28,348 nt of DNA from Coprinopsis marcescibilis (GCA_004369085.1 ML210251.1:72021-100368), one strand, 5' to 3'. Numbered from the stretch's first letter, positions 1 to 10,686 are shown. A program made the numbers and translations. The notes: generated by a model not told the origin, from the letters alone.

Positions 1-888
1 GTCCACATTGGTGTTGATTTTGTGGACATTGGGTTTGGGTCGGGCTGGATCACCAGCACCGTCTGACGAAGCAACAACAAACAGCCTGACAACGACTTCA
101 TTCACTCGGTTAGATTGAAGGATCTTCAAGTATTTCTAACGCAAGCACAGTTAGTCTCCTTTGCTCAACCAGTTGATGAGAGGTCCAGCTCACATCCAAA
201 ATCGATTTCAATTTGGAAACAAGTGCAAGAGACGTTGACTCGGCCTCTTCAGGACTGGTGGGGGGATCGATGTTCAGAGCGCGGCTGATTAGACGGATGG
301 GGTCTTTGACACTCTTCTGGTTTTGGGCTTGGGAGTGTTTTCGTTCCGCTTGAGTTGGTTTCTTTCGTGCATGTTTGTCATCGTTGTCAACAATGAAGCT
401 GGCTGTAGGGTTCGACATATGGCAGAAGTTGGTAAGAAACAGGCAAGCCTTGAGGGCGTTGTCAACGAACGACCGGTCTCTTGATAAAGATGGTGCTAAG
501 GCCGTCTCGAGCGGTAAACCCTCAAAGTAAAAGAAGTCGAGTAGTCGACGCAGAACTGCGCCATGGATTGAGCCTTCGAGTGCGGCCGATGGTGGAAATG
601 TTCTCAAAAGCCAGTTAGCAAGAAAATCAGCCCAAGAACCGTCTGTTATCATATCAAAAATACTGTTGGTGAAGTGCAAAAACACTACGCACAAGATAAG
701 ACAAGCTCCAGAATGTGATGATATGGCGGGCTAAAGTCTGCCAATTCCCGGAGCATCAATTCGGGTGAATGCGTATATGGCCAAGTTGGATTTAAGTCGT
801 CCAAGAAGCAACTAATGTCCTCCACCGAGGACGTTTGCTGCTTCAGGGAGGATAACAGGTCATAGGGAAGGCCTTGTGTCGTCGCCAT
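1..888 (-). CDS. Gene C: N-terminal part of a giant helicase-TPR paralogue (cut by window edge)
   Basis: Third member of the A-B-C array; only the first 260 codons lie in the window. Exons read 693-888, 194-642 and 1-135, with introns 643-692 and 136-193 in the same places and phases (1, then 0) as in gene B. The start at 888 gives MATTQGLPYDLLSSL, almost identical to the start of B. Exon 2 carries WLLRTFP, then RRLLDFFYFEGLPLE and the basic RKKPTQAERK stretch, all matched in B. The helicase core is expected beyond base 1 but cannot be seen. The first 30 or so codons and the promoter are far closer to B than the rest of the protein is, which suggests conversion or a recent promoter duplication. 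Nothing here shows a break. Function is inferred only from A and B. Confidence 0.8.
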
Positions 889-1285
889 CTTCTGTGGGGA
901 AGGAAGGCGGAGAGATGTGGGCACAACCCATAAGCCTCGAGTTCCTGCCCTTTATATACGAATTGGTGTTTGAGGATATGATTAGGTTCGTCTTCACACG
1001 TCTTCCGCAGCCCACGGTCATAACCAGCGACAGGTGCATTTCCGATACTAAGATCAGCTCCCCGAATAGTTTTGCAGCATATTTGACTTGAAAGTGGAGA
1101 AAAGAGAGTGCGATTCGAGGGGTATGCAAGTGTTGTCGAGTCTTGACATGAAATCGCTGAAGAGACTCGCTTCTGCATTGTCGCGACTTTGTAAACTCCG
1201 ACCAGTGTAGACCTTTTTTCCGCCGCTCGGCAGCCAACCACCTGGTCACTTGAACACGGCTCTTGCACACAAACTGCCTCGTGTA
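790..1285. repeat. Duplicated promoter block, left copy (partner about 9729-10241)
   Basis: Direct repeat of the 5' end and upstream region of gene B. Shared stretches include gattaggttcgtcttcacac, the cttccgcagcccacggtcat segment, gaggggtatgcaagt and cttgacatgaaatcgc. By eye identity is high, with short indels. The block begins inside exon 1 of each gene, about codon 30, and runs to the short motif tgYctcgtgta (1275-1285 here, 10231-10241 in the partner). Confidence 0.85.
952..958 (-). promoter_or_regulatory. TATA box of gene C
   Basis: TATATAA on the minus strand, 64-70 bp before the ATG at 888. The same box at the same distance precedes gene B (9891-9897), inside a longer block of near-identical promoter DNA. 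Confidence 0.6.
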
Positions 1286-1339
1286 TGCCAGTTTTTGGTG
1301 TTCAGAGATAAGAAGGTGAGGCGGTAGAACACAGAAGAC

Positions 1340-1525
1340 TTAATTTAAAAGTTTATCATACACATGGTAATCGATAATCGCTCACCCCCTGGCCGTCGTT
1401 GTCCACAATATCTTCCTCCACATTCAAGTCCGGTTTCATAGGTGCTTTGGTAGGCGGCTTCTCCTTCACAATCGCCTTTATGGACAGGTCCAGATTCAGC
1501 CGAATCTCTGAGACGCCAGACGGGA
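1340..1525 (-). pseudogene. Relic of the last exon of an A-type gene
   Basis: Close copy of the final exon of gene A (10687-10865), in the same orientation and next to the same downstream promoter block. The minus strand reads PSGVSEIRLNLDLSIKAIVK and continues through KPPTKAPMKPDLNVEEDIVD, against PSGVSEIRLHLDLSIKAIVK in A. A small insertion near 1367-1380 shifts the frame, so the ancestral last residues are lost and a TGA follows. The ancestral TAA position is 1340-1342. Homology stops abruptly at 1525 (agacgccagacggga), after which the DNA is unrelated to A. It is most simply the stranded 3' end of gene B, or of another full-length copy that lay before C. Confidence 0.85.
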
Positions 1526-1653
1526 GTTGGAGGGTCCAGGGACATGCGGCATGCTGGGACAGGTTCCGTCAGAGGCTGATCACGTGGCATTGTTGTACGT
1601 ACTTATGTTTGTTGATGGCAGCGGCGCGTCGCGTCTTGGTCGCGTCGTCCTGG

Positions 1654-1734
1654 CTGGACATTGAATATTGAATGTGGGAATTCACTTTCAAATTCTGAAG
1701 ATTTTGAAAGTAAACTCCCAAGTTCAATGTCCAG
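1654..1734. repeat. Imperfect inverted repeat (hairpin, arms about 34-40 nt)
   Basis: The left arm begins ctggacattgaa and continues to ggaattcactttcaaatt. The right arm ends ttcaatgtccag and holds ttttgaaagtaaactccc. The arms pair with a few mismatches and one bulge around a short loop (ctgaag). It lies about 130 bp beyond the point where homology to gene A stops. It could be a MITE-like end or a recombination scar. Confidence 0.6.
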
Positions 1735-3252
1735 ATTCTGACAAATGTCCTTGTTTTCGCAGGACAATGTCGTCTGTGCCAAAACCATCACTACCACCCG
1801 GTCCGTTGGACGACGCATTCATCTTCATCGCAGGCGGACATCGAAGACATACAAACGGCGACAGCTATGGTCGTTGCACAACCACCAGCCACCTATCATC
1901 AACTCGATAGGTGAGTACACTGCCTAGGGAGCTCTGTATAGCGCACTAACCTCCACCCAACTGCGCTTAGCTGTCAGCATTGGCCAATGCGGCCGCCGAG
2001 GATGTTTGTGCGTACCGCATGGCCCAACCGAAGCCTGGCCACCGCTCATATGGAGAAGGCTTTCATGCCCGTTGACATGAACATTTCAAACACGAAGCTC
2101 ACTGTTCAAACGCGAGTGTATATCATTCAACCAGCCGTAGCCAACCCCAACCCAGCTCGCCGCAAATTGGTGACCGCACCCGCCATATCCACAGGTTTGA
2201 CGAGCATTATACGAACGACATGAGAAGCGGGTAAGTAAGCAGTACCACGACCATGTAAACTGTTGACTAACCGTTGTCGCAAGGTACTCCCATAACACCA
2301 CAGGCCCGCGGACCGCTTTTGCTGCCAATCTCTTGCAGTCGCTGTCACACGAACTACAATGGTGGCAGCACCCCTACTTGCACTGGCCATAACAAATACA
2401 GTTCATCTTATCCTCGGCTTGAGCATGCGAAATCGTCGCCGGCTGTTCTGTCCAGATGCCCCCCTGCCCATCTCTCTCCGCTAGACACATCGTACGTAGC
2501 GGGTACGCCCAATCGAACCCAACACGGTCAATAACATGATAGATAATCCTTAAAGTGAAAGTGGAACGCACCTTGCAGGCCAGTGGGCGAGTATCTCGTG
2601 TCATCAAGTTGACGAAGAACTTTGGGTCGCACGAGGCGATCCTCAAGTTCCCCAATGAAAGGATTTTACTCGGGCGATCTGGAGCCTTGTGCCAATCGCT
2701 TGTTGATCAGTTCATATCTAAAGTCGCGAGTATCTTCAGTTCCCGGCAGTTTGCCATGCTGTCTCTGGTTAGGACGACCGCGAGGCTTTGAGCCCATCGT
2801 TCTTGAGGTCCTTCAAGTCAAGCTGTACATCCAGTGGCTCAAGGATTCACGCGAGTTCAGGGCTAGTACCATGCGCAATGCTTGAAGATCCCAAATTCGT
2901 TGCGAACGTTGCGGACGATGGCCCAGGCACCACCACTTCCGAAGCTCTACCCTGTTGCCACCTCTCGACGATTCGACTGCGCTTGGCACTGTCAGCGTTG
3001 GTCATGATGTGCTCACCATGGTTGCGCAGGCTGTTGGTGCTCAAGCGGTCGCTGAGGGTGTTATTCGCATCAGCGATATGTTGAGCGACAAGGCGACGTC
3101 GCGACGAGGAAGTATGCTGCACCCATCATCGGTACTTTCGTTCTTGCCACCACCTACCTCATTCTTGAACTCCCAACCTCCGTTCCTCAAACTGTCGTTC
3201 GTTGCACGAAGACGTCCATTGTCCGCAGTGAAGGACAGGAGCATTATGTTCG

Positions 3253-3741
3253 ATGGACACGCAGATAGGATCTCGAGAAGTCGACCAATCAGGCACTTCG
3301 AGCGACGAGGACGACAATGACAATGACTCTTCTCGTGGCAGAGCCAAGCCATCCTATGGGCCAGGGCTTCACTCGACATGTTGTTTGCGATCGTGTCGGA
3401 TCTGGACGGTGAATGGGACTGGCACTTGGCTCATGCGCGGAGCGTTGGTTAGGAGGTCGAAGAACTGTCTTCTTATCAATTCGAGGTGGCGATTGGAATG
3501 CCCGGCCGGTGAGCACCCTTCTTGCGCATACCGTACAGCCCAACCCGAAGTTAATTCTGAATGGAATCAGGACGTTCAAGCGACTGCGTTCTGCAAAGTA
3601 TTCGATGCTGCCAAAAACGATGGGCAAGGAGGCGTCGTCGACATTTCCTTTATTGACGCACCTGGTCCCGACTCCCCAGTCTCAAGACCGCCGCCCTCTT
3701 TGCACTACAAGAGGAGATCGATGTTGTCGTTGCCTTTGTAA
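3253..3741 (+). pseudogene. Unrecognised open frame, possibly part of a decayed gene
   Basis: Open for 162 codons from an ATG. The start is acidic (SSDEDDNDNDSS). The later part (VQATAFCKVFDAAKNDGQGG, then VVDISFIDAPGPDSP) reads like real protein. Right after it the frame turns into low-quality sequence while a neighbouring frame continues as LKTAALFALQEEIDVVVAF, so a frameshift is suspected. A gtgagc..ag pair at about 3508-3570 could be an intron. No family is recognised; it may be no gene at all. Confidence 0.2.
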
Positions 3742-3832
3742 GTTCAGAAGACTTGATGCAACGACTGACAGTTCGAAAACGTCGTCCGCAGTAACGTGCA
3801 CAGATAGCCATGATTATTTCACAAGCACCGTC

Positions 3833-4046
3833 AACCTTCGTTGCACCGTCATCGTCCGACGTGGAGCTGCTTTGACTTAGTGTCTAGCACCACGGCAACT
3901 TGTAGCCCTCGCTTTGCCGACTCGCCTTTTTCGTCCACCGCAGGTCCGAAGATGCTGTTTATTTCGCCAGCGGCTTCAAGCTTCAGCCTTCGCTGCGCCG
4001 TCATCGTCAACATGCACAACGAACCTTGGTCCTGATGTCTAGCACC
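3833..4046. repeat. Two imperfect direct repeats about 150 bp apart
   Basis: Copies at about 3833-3896 and 3983-4046. Both hold a near match to ccttcgttgcaccgtcatcg and end in a near match to gtgtctagcaccacggca. Origin is unknown; it lies within the gene-poor tract. Confidence 0.5.
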
Positions 4047-4255
4047 ACAGCACATTCCCCCATGTATTAAAACATCTACAACGGATGTTACATGATTTTG
4101 ATCCCCGGTAACTACCACCCAATCTGCAACAATTGCAGCTTTTCAAGGCGGATATATTTTTCATTCAAGATCCATTGCAATGCATGCAACTGGTATGGAT
4201 ACAAGTACAAATTGCAGAACATTCAAAATTCATCATGTCGATTCAAATCTCCCAC

Positions 4256-4690
4256 TCATCCCACTCGAAGCCCATATTTAGATCCAACTTCTCGTCGGCC
4301 GGTATGATTGGCCTCTTCGTCATGTACAGATCGAATTTCTACCTCGGCGCGAGATGCGACGAGAATGAGAAGGATCCATTCTTTGACTCCGTCGACAATC
4401 TTGAGCAACTCCTTGGTATTATGCTGGTCGTGGAATGCGGAACGAGGTTCTAGCACGTTCAAAAGTTTTTTGGGATTTTTTGCAATTTATGTGAAGGAAA
4501 ATACTATCAGGCACCGATTCGTTCAGGAAATCCTTCTCCTCGTCTTCAGATTTGAATAATTCTTTTGATTTCCTGGAGGAAGGTGTCATCTTGAAGCTGA
4601 TAGTTCCCAAAATGAACTTCTACGCACCGCAATTCTTTGCTTTCGAGGTACAAAAGCCTCGCGACGTCCGTGAAATCTTCGACAGTGCTC
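4256..4690 (-). pseudogene. Frameshifted continuation of gene B
   Basis: Beyond a one-base frame change at about 4676-4690 the minus strand still codes VEDFTDVARLLYLESKELR, matching VEGFVDVARLFYFKRRDLK of gene A. A phase-2 intron (4573-4627, GT..AG) stands where A has one. Next comes KSKELFKSEDEEKDFLNE, matching KKAQMLFNSVEEQLEYLEDN in A. After another possible intron (from 4504) an open stretch runs to a TGA at 4256 but no longer resembles A. In the live frame of B this DNA is read differently and stops at 4586. This marks where B lost its 3' part. Confidence 0.7.
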
Positions 4691-7600
4691 TTCGATGATT
4701 TGAACCCCTTCGTCAAACATGCCTGCCTTGCGATACATCTTTAAGGCTGCGTCGTTTTCTTCTGCGTCTCGGTAGGCATCTCCGGCTCTGGCAAAGTCCT
4801 GTGCATTTTCGAAGCAGTCGCCAACATTATGAGAGTAAACGCGACGATCCTCGTGAATTACTGCATCTTGAACACAATCAATAAACGCCAGGGCTGCAGC
4901 AGAAAAGGCCTTCTTTTGCTTTTCCAGATTTGCTGTTCGTTGGGCTTCTTTGCGCATCAGATAAGCCTGCGATACGTTGGCCTCACGCTCCAAATTAGCA
5001 CGCCTGAAGCAGTGAGCGGCTTCGTGGTAGTTCTCTCGTTGAAACAAATATCTCGCTCTGTCTTCCCATTCTTCCTTTGAAGAGGAGACGGCGAACTGGG
5101 GAATGGAGCCACCGGATGAATTGAGATCAAAGCCTTCAACGAGTCCCTTGTGCGACCACAGGTTCTGTACATTGCATAATGAGTCAACAATCTGCCCTGG
5201 ACCGACAAGACGCGAATAAGCATGCCTTCATAGGTTCGGAAGTCCTTGAGGTGTCGAAAATCCACAATTTCTTCCTTGCCCGAGTGACCGCGACATACAG
5301 GAATTTTAACTTTTGAAGAATTAAGGACAAGAAATGGTTTTGAAATTGAAGAAGACACACCTCACTGCACAGTCCGGCATGGTCGATCGGATCGAACTTC
5401 GGTGCATTCTTCTTGCCTTTGATGAGGCTTTCCATCACCCGCCATTCATTAAAATCGACGGGGGAATCCTCGAAGAATTGATACAACAGAACCTGAGGCA
5501 AGATTGCATCATTATGAAGGTTTCAGCGGGAGATTCTTCTGCGTACGTCGTCGAATTCAAGACCTTTGCTGTCGTAGAGGGTCCTGGACACGAGCCAGTT
5601 CGTCAGGATACAGGCCGAAATTGGAACGAAAGTGGGACTCTCACATGATGACGCCCACATCGCCCACTTGATCAATGAGTTTTGACCTCGCCTTCTCGTC
5701 ACGGACTATGATACCTAATGAACGTTCAAGAAACCAAGGAACCGGCAACGACCGCGAAGTGATATAATTACATTGTTGTGCACCAAAGAGTGTTTCACCT
5801 CTGCAGGGTGATACCTGTGTTATGGCTTTGTATTGTATTTCGGCATGAAACTCACAGGTTTCCGCCCGCCAGAAAATCAACCTAGCATGAATATTAGAGC
5901 TTGACCAACATAATCATTATTGTCGAAACTATTACTCACAAGTTGCACCGCGTCACTATTGGATACACTGAAGAAGAATGGTCTGATGCCGCCTACAGTC
6001 GCTCTCTCTGGCGCCATTAAGTCAAGCGAATTGGGCCAGAACTGAGTGATGATCTCAACGATAGAGTGGGCGCATGAAACAATGCCCCCATGAGAGCGAT
6101 AATTAGTGGAAAGGGAAAACGCTAAAGGACGTTCTGACTGAGTCGAGGTGTTGTCCGATGATGGCTGGGAATATCGGTGTTCCTGCAAAGATTCGTCAAA
6201 CCTGTCTTCCTTCGTTGAGTTTAGGGTCTATTCTTACTTCAAGTCTGTATAGAAACGCTTTCAAGTCTTCGAAACGGAAAGAATTCCCAACGGCAATTGT
6301 TTGAGCTGTATCTCCGGCCCAGAAGAGTCCACGAGAGTTTTGGCAGAGTAACCTCAACACTAGAGGAAGCATTGAGGATAAATAGGAAAACGAATAATTG
6401 AAATTTCACTTACACATGGAATCAATAAGCATGTTATCCTGCGCTTCGTCGACGTAACTGTGCAGAGGTTGAATTTTTGAGCATGGAGGGACGGGAGAAC
6501 GACGTACAGGAAGTCGACCCTGGTACCAGGTATGCCTATCAGGTCGAGCGCCTGAATTATTCGGTGTGTCCTATCACATACATTGTTGAGAACTAGGCAG
6601 ACAAAGGAGCAATAGATCCTCAAACCTATCTGCGGAGTCGTAGTCCTCCAATTTGCGCTTGCGGGTTATGTATTTGGAAAAAATCGCGTATATCGTTTCG
6701 CGTTGGGTAGAAGACAGGTAACTGGTTCTTCCTCCTAGCAATAGGTAAGTGCCTCTATCCAAGTGATTCCCGCTACAGGACATGGATTTTTCGGACCCCT
6801 TGATGACACCTACAGGGCATTAAAGCTAAGGTGTGCCAGATGGAGTGGATACACATCATTTACCAATTATTTCACTGAAGACGAGTGAAGGATCTTCACA
6901 AAGGTGTCAGCATTTTGACCTGCGACAAGGAAAATGGGTACCTAGGCCCCGGGTGAGGTGCTGTGGAAAGTAGGGCCAGTATCGTGTAAGGAAGGTTGTA
7001 TAGTCCAACAGCTTTTTGTCGTTGGACAGAAATGATTCAAACATGTGGTGACACGACGCCAGCAGTGGCCTGTTGAGGTGAATCTTAGCTGCATCAAATT
7101 CTTTTGTGACCTTCCCAGAAGCCCTGGGTTCATCGACAGTATCCTGATTGTAAAGGATAGCCGCAGCACGGGCCTCCGCCGCTTTGATATTGTCCCGGAG
7201 ATCTGAGACGATCAGTTCAGCCAGCTTGGATGGGCTGTGTCAGTACCTAGGCGATCTCATAACGCTAGCCCCCACCTTATCGAATGTCAGAAATAACGGG
7301 AAATGTTCATCCTGCAACTGGCTAAACTTCTCCGGTAGCAGAGCCTTCCAAAACACGTTGTCATTCTTGTGAAAAAGTGGTTTCTGAGCGGATTTCTTGG
7401 CCGCCTTGTGGTTTGTTGCAACCTGTGCAAGTTCACTGTCCGTCTTCCCCCCAAGTTTTAGGGATGCCATCAGCTTGTTGAAATAGTCCCCGACACGGTC
7501 GGCAAGAACACGAGATTGAGTCACAAAGAGTTGGCGAGTTCGTGGCTTTCCGATATTGTCGAAGTGCGAAAAGGTCCTCTCAAGGCCAAGCATCTTGAAC

Positions 7601-9827
7601 AACATAGTTGTAGTTTTGCTGAAAGCAACGACCTTTAGATTAGCTGCCAACTCGGATTTTCAGTGTGCTTACCCTGTCCCACTTCGTCCCAAAACATAGC
7701 AAGAGAACGGATGTTCAATTATCTCCATTTCTTGCGGACTGTCATATGATATAGGTCAATCTGTCATCCTTTGCAAGCTGGTACTGTTGCAGAGCGTACC
7801 TCAGGTTGAAGACGTGTTCGATATTGAGCTCGGCAAGAATGGCTGTTATATGATTAAGAATATGAGTTTCATCTGTATGGCGAGAATGCGGAAACACCTG
7901 ACCATTTCTCAATTCTTTCGAGAACGTGACGAATTTTTCGAGGCTAAGGAGGCAGATCAGCAAGTGCATTCACAAAAAATCTGTCAGAAACATACACAAG
8001 TAGTTCATGGAGCTGAAAGGAAACCGTAAGGACCAACCCAACCACCTCAAGGCGATAAGAAAACATACCTCATCCAAGTCCTCCTTCGGCACCTCTGGGA
8101 CTATCACAGTGTTTGAGGGAGATGCATTACTGGGCGGGAAAGCCGCGGGCACGATAAGGCTGTCATTGGGGTTTTTGTACCGAACATTGCACCTGAGAGT
8201 GTACTCCACCCCTTTCTTTTGTGCCTGCTGGAGCCCCACGGATTGCCAGATATAAGTCGGCTGCGTGTACGCGTAAATCCCAAAGATCTTGATTACTGGT
8301 TGCAAGACATCAGCATGATCACATCACTTCATGTTCGAAGACAATTCAACCTTGTCGTTCTCCTCGGTCTCTTCCTTTTCGAACCTAGCAACAAAGCATA
8401 AGATTTGGGAATGTGCAAATGGCCGAGAGCTTACCCCTGTTTCAGTGCGGAATTCTGGGACACAGTCGATTTGATACTGGGAAATTTCTTGTCTGAAACG
8501 GTTACAAAATCAGTTGGGTGATATTGGCCTTACCACCAGTCGGGAGTCCCTTGTCATTTTTGCTTCATAGACAGGGACCAAATCCTTCCCCTTGTTCAGC
8601 CTCTTCTGGTTATTGGCAGAGAAATGACCATTGGAAAGCTCTCTGTAAGACTGAGTTAACACGAGATAACCAATCGCAACAGAGGTTGTCGTACTTGATT
8701 TTCTTCATGATGATATCGTATGAACGTTTGTTTCGCTTATACGCCGCTTGAATGTGCTCTATGCCGCGACCTGCAATATGGATCTCCCATTGGCCAAAAC
8801 CAAAAGCACTGTCAAAGTAAAGTGCGCTAAACCATGTGTTGTACTATCAGTCCATAGCGGTTTCATCGCATCGGAAGGTTTCCTTACGCTTTCATAGGCT
8901 GGACAAATCCACGCGCAGAAGTAGATGCGGCGGAACTAGATTCCGCTCCCCTTTCCACAGCGGTGTTAATTTTGTCCGGTCGCGGTTTGCTCGAGCCAGG
9001 GAAATCTGACTCAATCCGCGGGGGAATAGCAGTGAAAGTGTTGCGGATGGCTCCTGCAAGCTCGGGTGACTGAAGTAAGCTGATACTTTTCTGAACCCAG
9101 ACACATGAGCGAAAACAGAGCAACCATTTACAAACGGAAACAAACTGACGGAAAGCAGTCCTTTCATCTCTGAAAGCAAGTCGGTGCGCAAGGCGCTAGC
9201 TTCATCAAGATTTTTTGGAGTCGGAACACCCAACGCTTGACACAAGGCCGTAGTTGTATGTTCAATCTTGGGGCCTTTCTTGGCCTGCAGGCGCTTCCTT
9301 TCTGCCTGACTAGGTTTCTTCCTCGAGACATGTCCTGCTATCGGAGGAGTTGGAGGTTGATTTGCGAAGAGCTCTGTTCGAGCAAGCAGATCTACAGCCT
9401 TGGTCGCGTTCTCAAGGAAAGTTCGGTCCCGCAACAACGAGGCTCTGGTGGTCGCGTCAAGTGGTAGCGTTTCAAAGTAGAGGAAATCAAGCAACCGCCG
9501 CAAAATCAATATGTGAAGTTGCGAAGATCCGCTGGTGGGGAAAGTTCTAAGCAACCAGCTTGAAAAGAATTCGGCCCAGGGACCATCTATTTTAATGTTA
9601 AGGAAAGTTATAGAAAGAACCCATGTTTACGCACAAGATAAGACCAGTTGGAATGTCTGGAATGGTGGGTTGATTGTTTGTAGTTCACTTATAATAAGTT
9701 CTGGAGAATGGCTGTAAGGCCAGGTTGGGTCCAACTGCTCCAAGAAGCAACTAATATCCTCCGCCGAGGATGTTTGCTGCTTAAGGGAGGATAAAAAGTC
9801 ATAGGGAAGGCCTTGTATCGTCGCCAT
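4586..9827 (-). CDS. Gene B: shortened RelE-like / SF1 helicase / TPR protein, 1270 aa
   Basis: Paralogue of gene A without its last third. The frame holds through 27 exons from the ATG at 9827 to a TGA at 4586. Order: N-terminal helical region with a basic linker (KKPSQAERKRLQAKK); a RelE/ParE-like segment at about 278-400 (WEIHIAGR, ELSNGHFS, DSRLVYQID, QVIKIFGIYAYTQ); then a UvrD/Rep-type SF1 helicase core with Walker A LGRSGTGKTTTM near residue 510, motif Ia-like FVTQSRVLADRV, DEAQD near 820, GDTAQT near 845, STNYRSHGG near 900, LYDSKGLEFDD near 1000 and VAVTRARK near 1055. TPR-like helices follow. The C-terminus is abnormal: after FDEGVQIIEEH the frame shifts against A and about 30 unrelated residues end it. 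It is either a young truncated pseudogene or a working short form. Intron 5165-5225 has a GC donor. Helicase activity is inferred from the motifs; no substrate is known. Confidence 0.8.
4586..9827 (-). other. Exon map of gene B
   Basis: Exons in order of transcription: 9635-9827, 9150-9586, 8888-9090, 8695-8826, 8534-8642, 8435-8476, 8351-8384, 8069-8295, 7996-8012, 7903-7943, 7800-7842, 7673-7738, 7276-7618, 6942-7224, 6864-6893, 6626-6809, 6508-6570, 6414-6457, 6238-6359, 5940-6182, 5856-5881, 5772-5800, 5645-5714, 5547-5583, 5361-5492, 5226-5309, 4586-5164. They sum to 3813 nt, a whole number of codons. All introns are GT..AG except 5165-5225 (GC..AG). The shortest exon is 17 nt (7996-8012). 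Confidence 0.75.
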
Positions 9828-10241
9828 CTTCTGTAGGGAAGGAAGGCGGAGAGATGTGGGCACAACCCATCAAACCTCGCATTCCAGCCCTTATATACGA
9901 ATTGTGCTTGAGGATATGATTAGGTTCGTCTTCACACATCTTCCGCAGCCCACGGTCATAAGCAGTGACAGGTGCATTTCTGATACGAAGAGCAGCCCTC
10001 GAATAGTTTGGCAACATAGTTGACTCGAGAATGGAGAAGATAGACTGAATCGAGGGGTATGCAAGTATAACTACATACCGTTGCTGAGTCTTGACATGAA
10101 ATCGCCTGACGCTGAAGAGACCTCGCGTGTCGTCGCGACTTAACACTCCGACTGGTAGTTGCCTAAATAGGCTTTACACCACGTTTCGCAGCCACTCGCA
10201 GGTCATTTGAATAGATCCTTGCACACAAACTGTCTCGTGTA
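9729..10241. repeat. Duplicated promoter block, right copy (partner about 790-1285)
   Basis: Upstream region and first codons of gene B, repeated in direct orientation before gene C. The spacing between copies is about 8.94 kb. Similarity fades inside exon 1 beyond about codon 30, although the proteins remain homologous, so the block has been homogenised or copied more recently than the rest of the gene. Confidence 0.85.
9891..9897 (-). promoter_or_regulatory. TATA box of gene B
   Basis: TATATAA on the minus strand, 64-70 bp before the ATG at 9827, conserved in sequence and distance in front of gene C. Confidence 0.6.
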
Positions 10242-10620
10242 ACCGATTCGTGGCATTCCGAGTTGAAGACGATACATTCCGAACCCAAAGTATGCGCCAT
10301 GTGTGAGACACCCTCCGTCTCTTCCGACTCGTCTCCCATCGCTTCCGCCCCAATTGTCCCTGGAGCTGGCGCGTTCTGCTATGTATGACACGGGATTTCC
10401 TGGCACATGCCCACTTACAGGCTGGAAGCATAGATGCAAGTTTCCTTTCCTGTCTGCACCCCGCGAGTGCAATGTGGAAAAGTTGTTCCCCATTCCTCAG
10501 CAGTGCTCCGATTTTTCCGATTCATAAAACCCAGCCCCTGTGTACATGTCAAATAGATGTTCAGTTTACAAGTGAGTAATTCAAAGAACATTGTGATCAG
10601 CGTACTATTACACAAAAAAA
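10242..10620. mobile_element. 379-bp insertion flanked by an 11-bp direct repeat
   Basis: The promoter block before gene C has one copy of tgcctcgtgta (1275-1285), followed directly by the tail relic of an A-type gene. Before gene B the same junction is split: tgtctcgtgta at 10231-10241, then 379 bp of unrelated sequence, then tgcctcgtgta at 10621-10631 and the A tail. The insert ends acacaaaaaaa, a short A-run just before the right repeat, which fits a short retroposed element with a target-site duplication. It has no clear coding frame. A deletion between repeats in the left copy would look the same. Confidence 0.55.
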
Positions 10621-10686
10621 TGCCTCGTGTATACCAGTTTTTGGTGTTCAGAGATAAGAAAGGTGAGGCGGTAGAACACAGAAGAC

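Larger units (their letters stand above)
1535..4250. other. Gene-poor tract with decayed coding-like pieces
   Basis: This stretch sits where the last third of gene B would be expected. It shows no resemblance to that part of gene A on either strand. On the plus strand there are coding-like pieces joined by plausible introns: 1960-2233 runs in one frame except for a TGA in place of an expected CGA, and splices at gtaagt (2232) to an acceptor at 2283 while holding frame. Near 3640-3770 two overlapping frames look like one sequence split by a frameshift (IDAPGPDSP, then LKTAALFALQEEIDVVVAF). No family was recognised. Best read as a decayed gene or old insertion. Confidence 0.4.

Noticed and set aside
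843..1270. Open frames in the duplicated promoter blocks (also 9799-10146)
   Set aside because: They differ in length between the two copies, overlap the TATA box and show no family; they are chance frames in non-coding DNA.
3041..3379. Minus-strand open frames in the gene-poor tract
   Set aside because: They overlap equally good plus-strand frames, and no conserved motif supports either.
9627..9863. Longer start of gene B at PTSLRLPSLQK before the ATG at 9827
   Set aside because: That extension would begin at GTG, and the region is promoter DNA downstream of the TATA box. Same for gene C upstream of 888.
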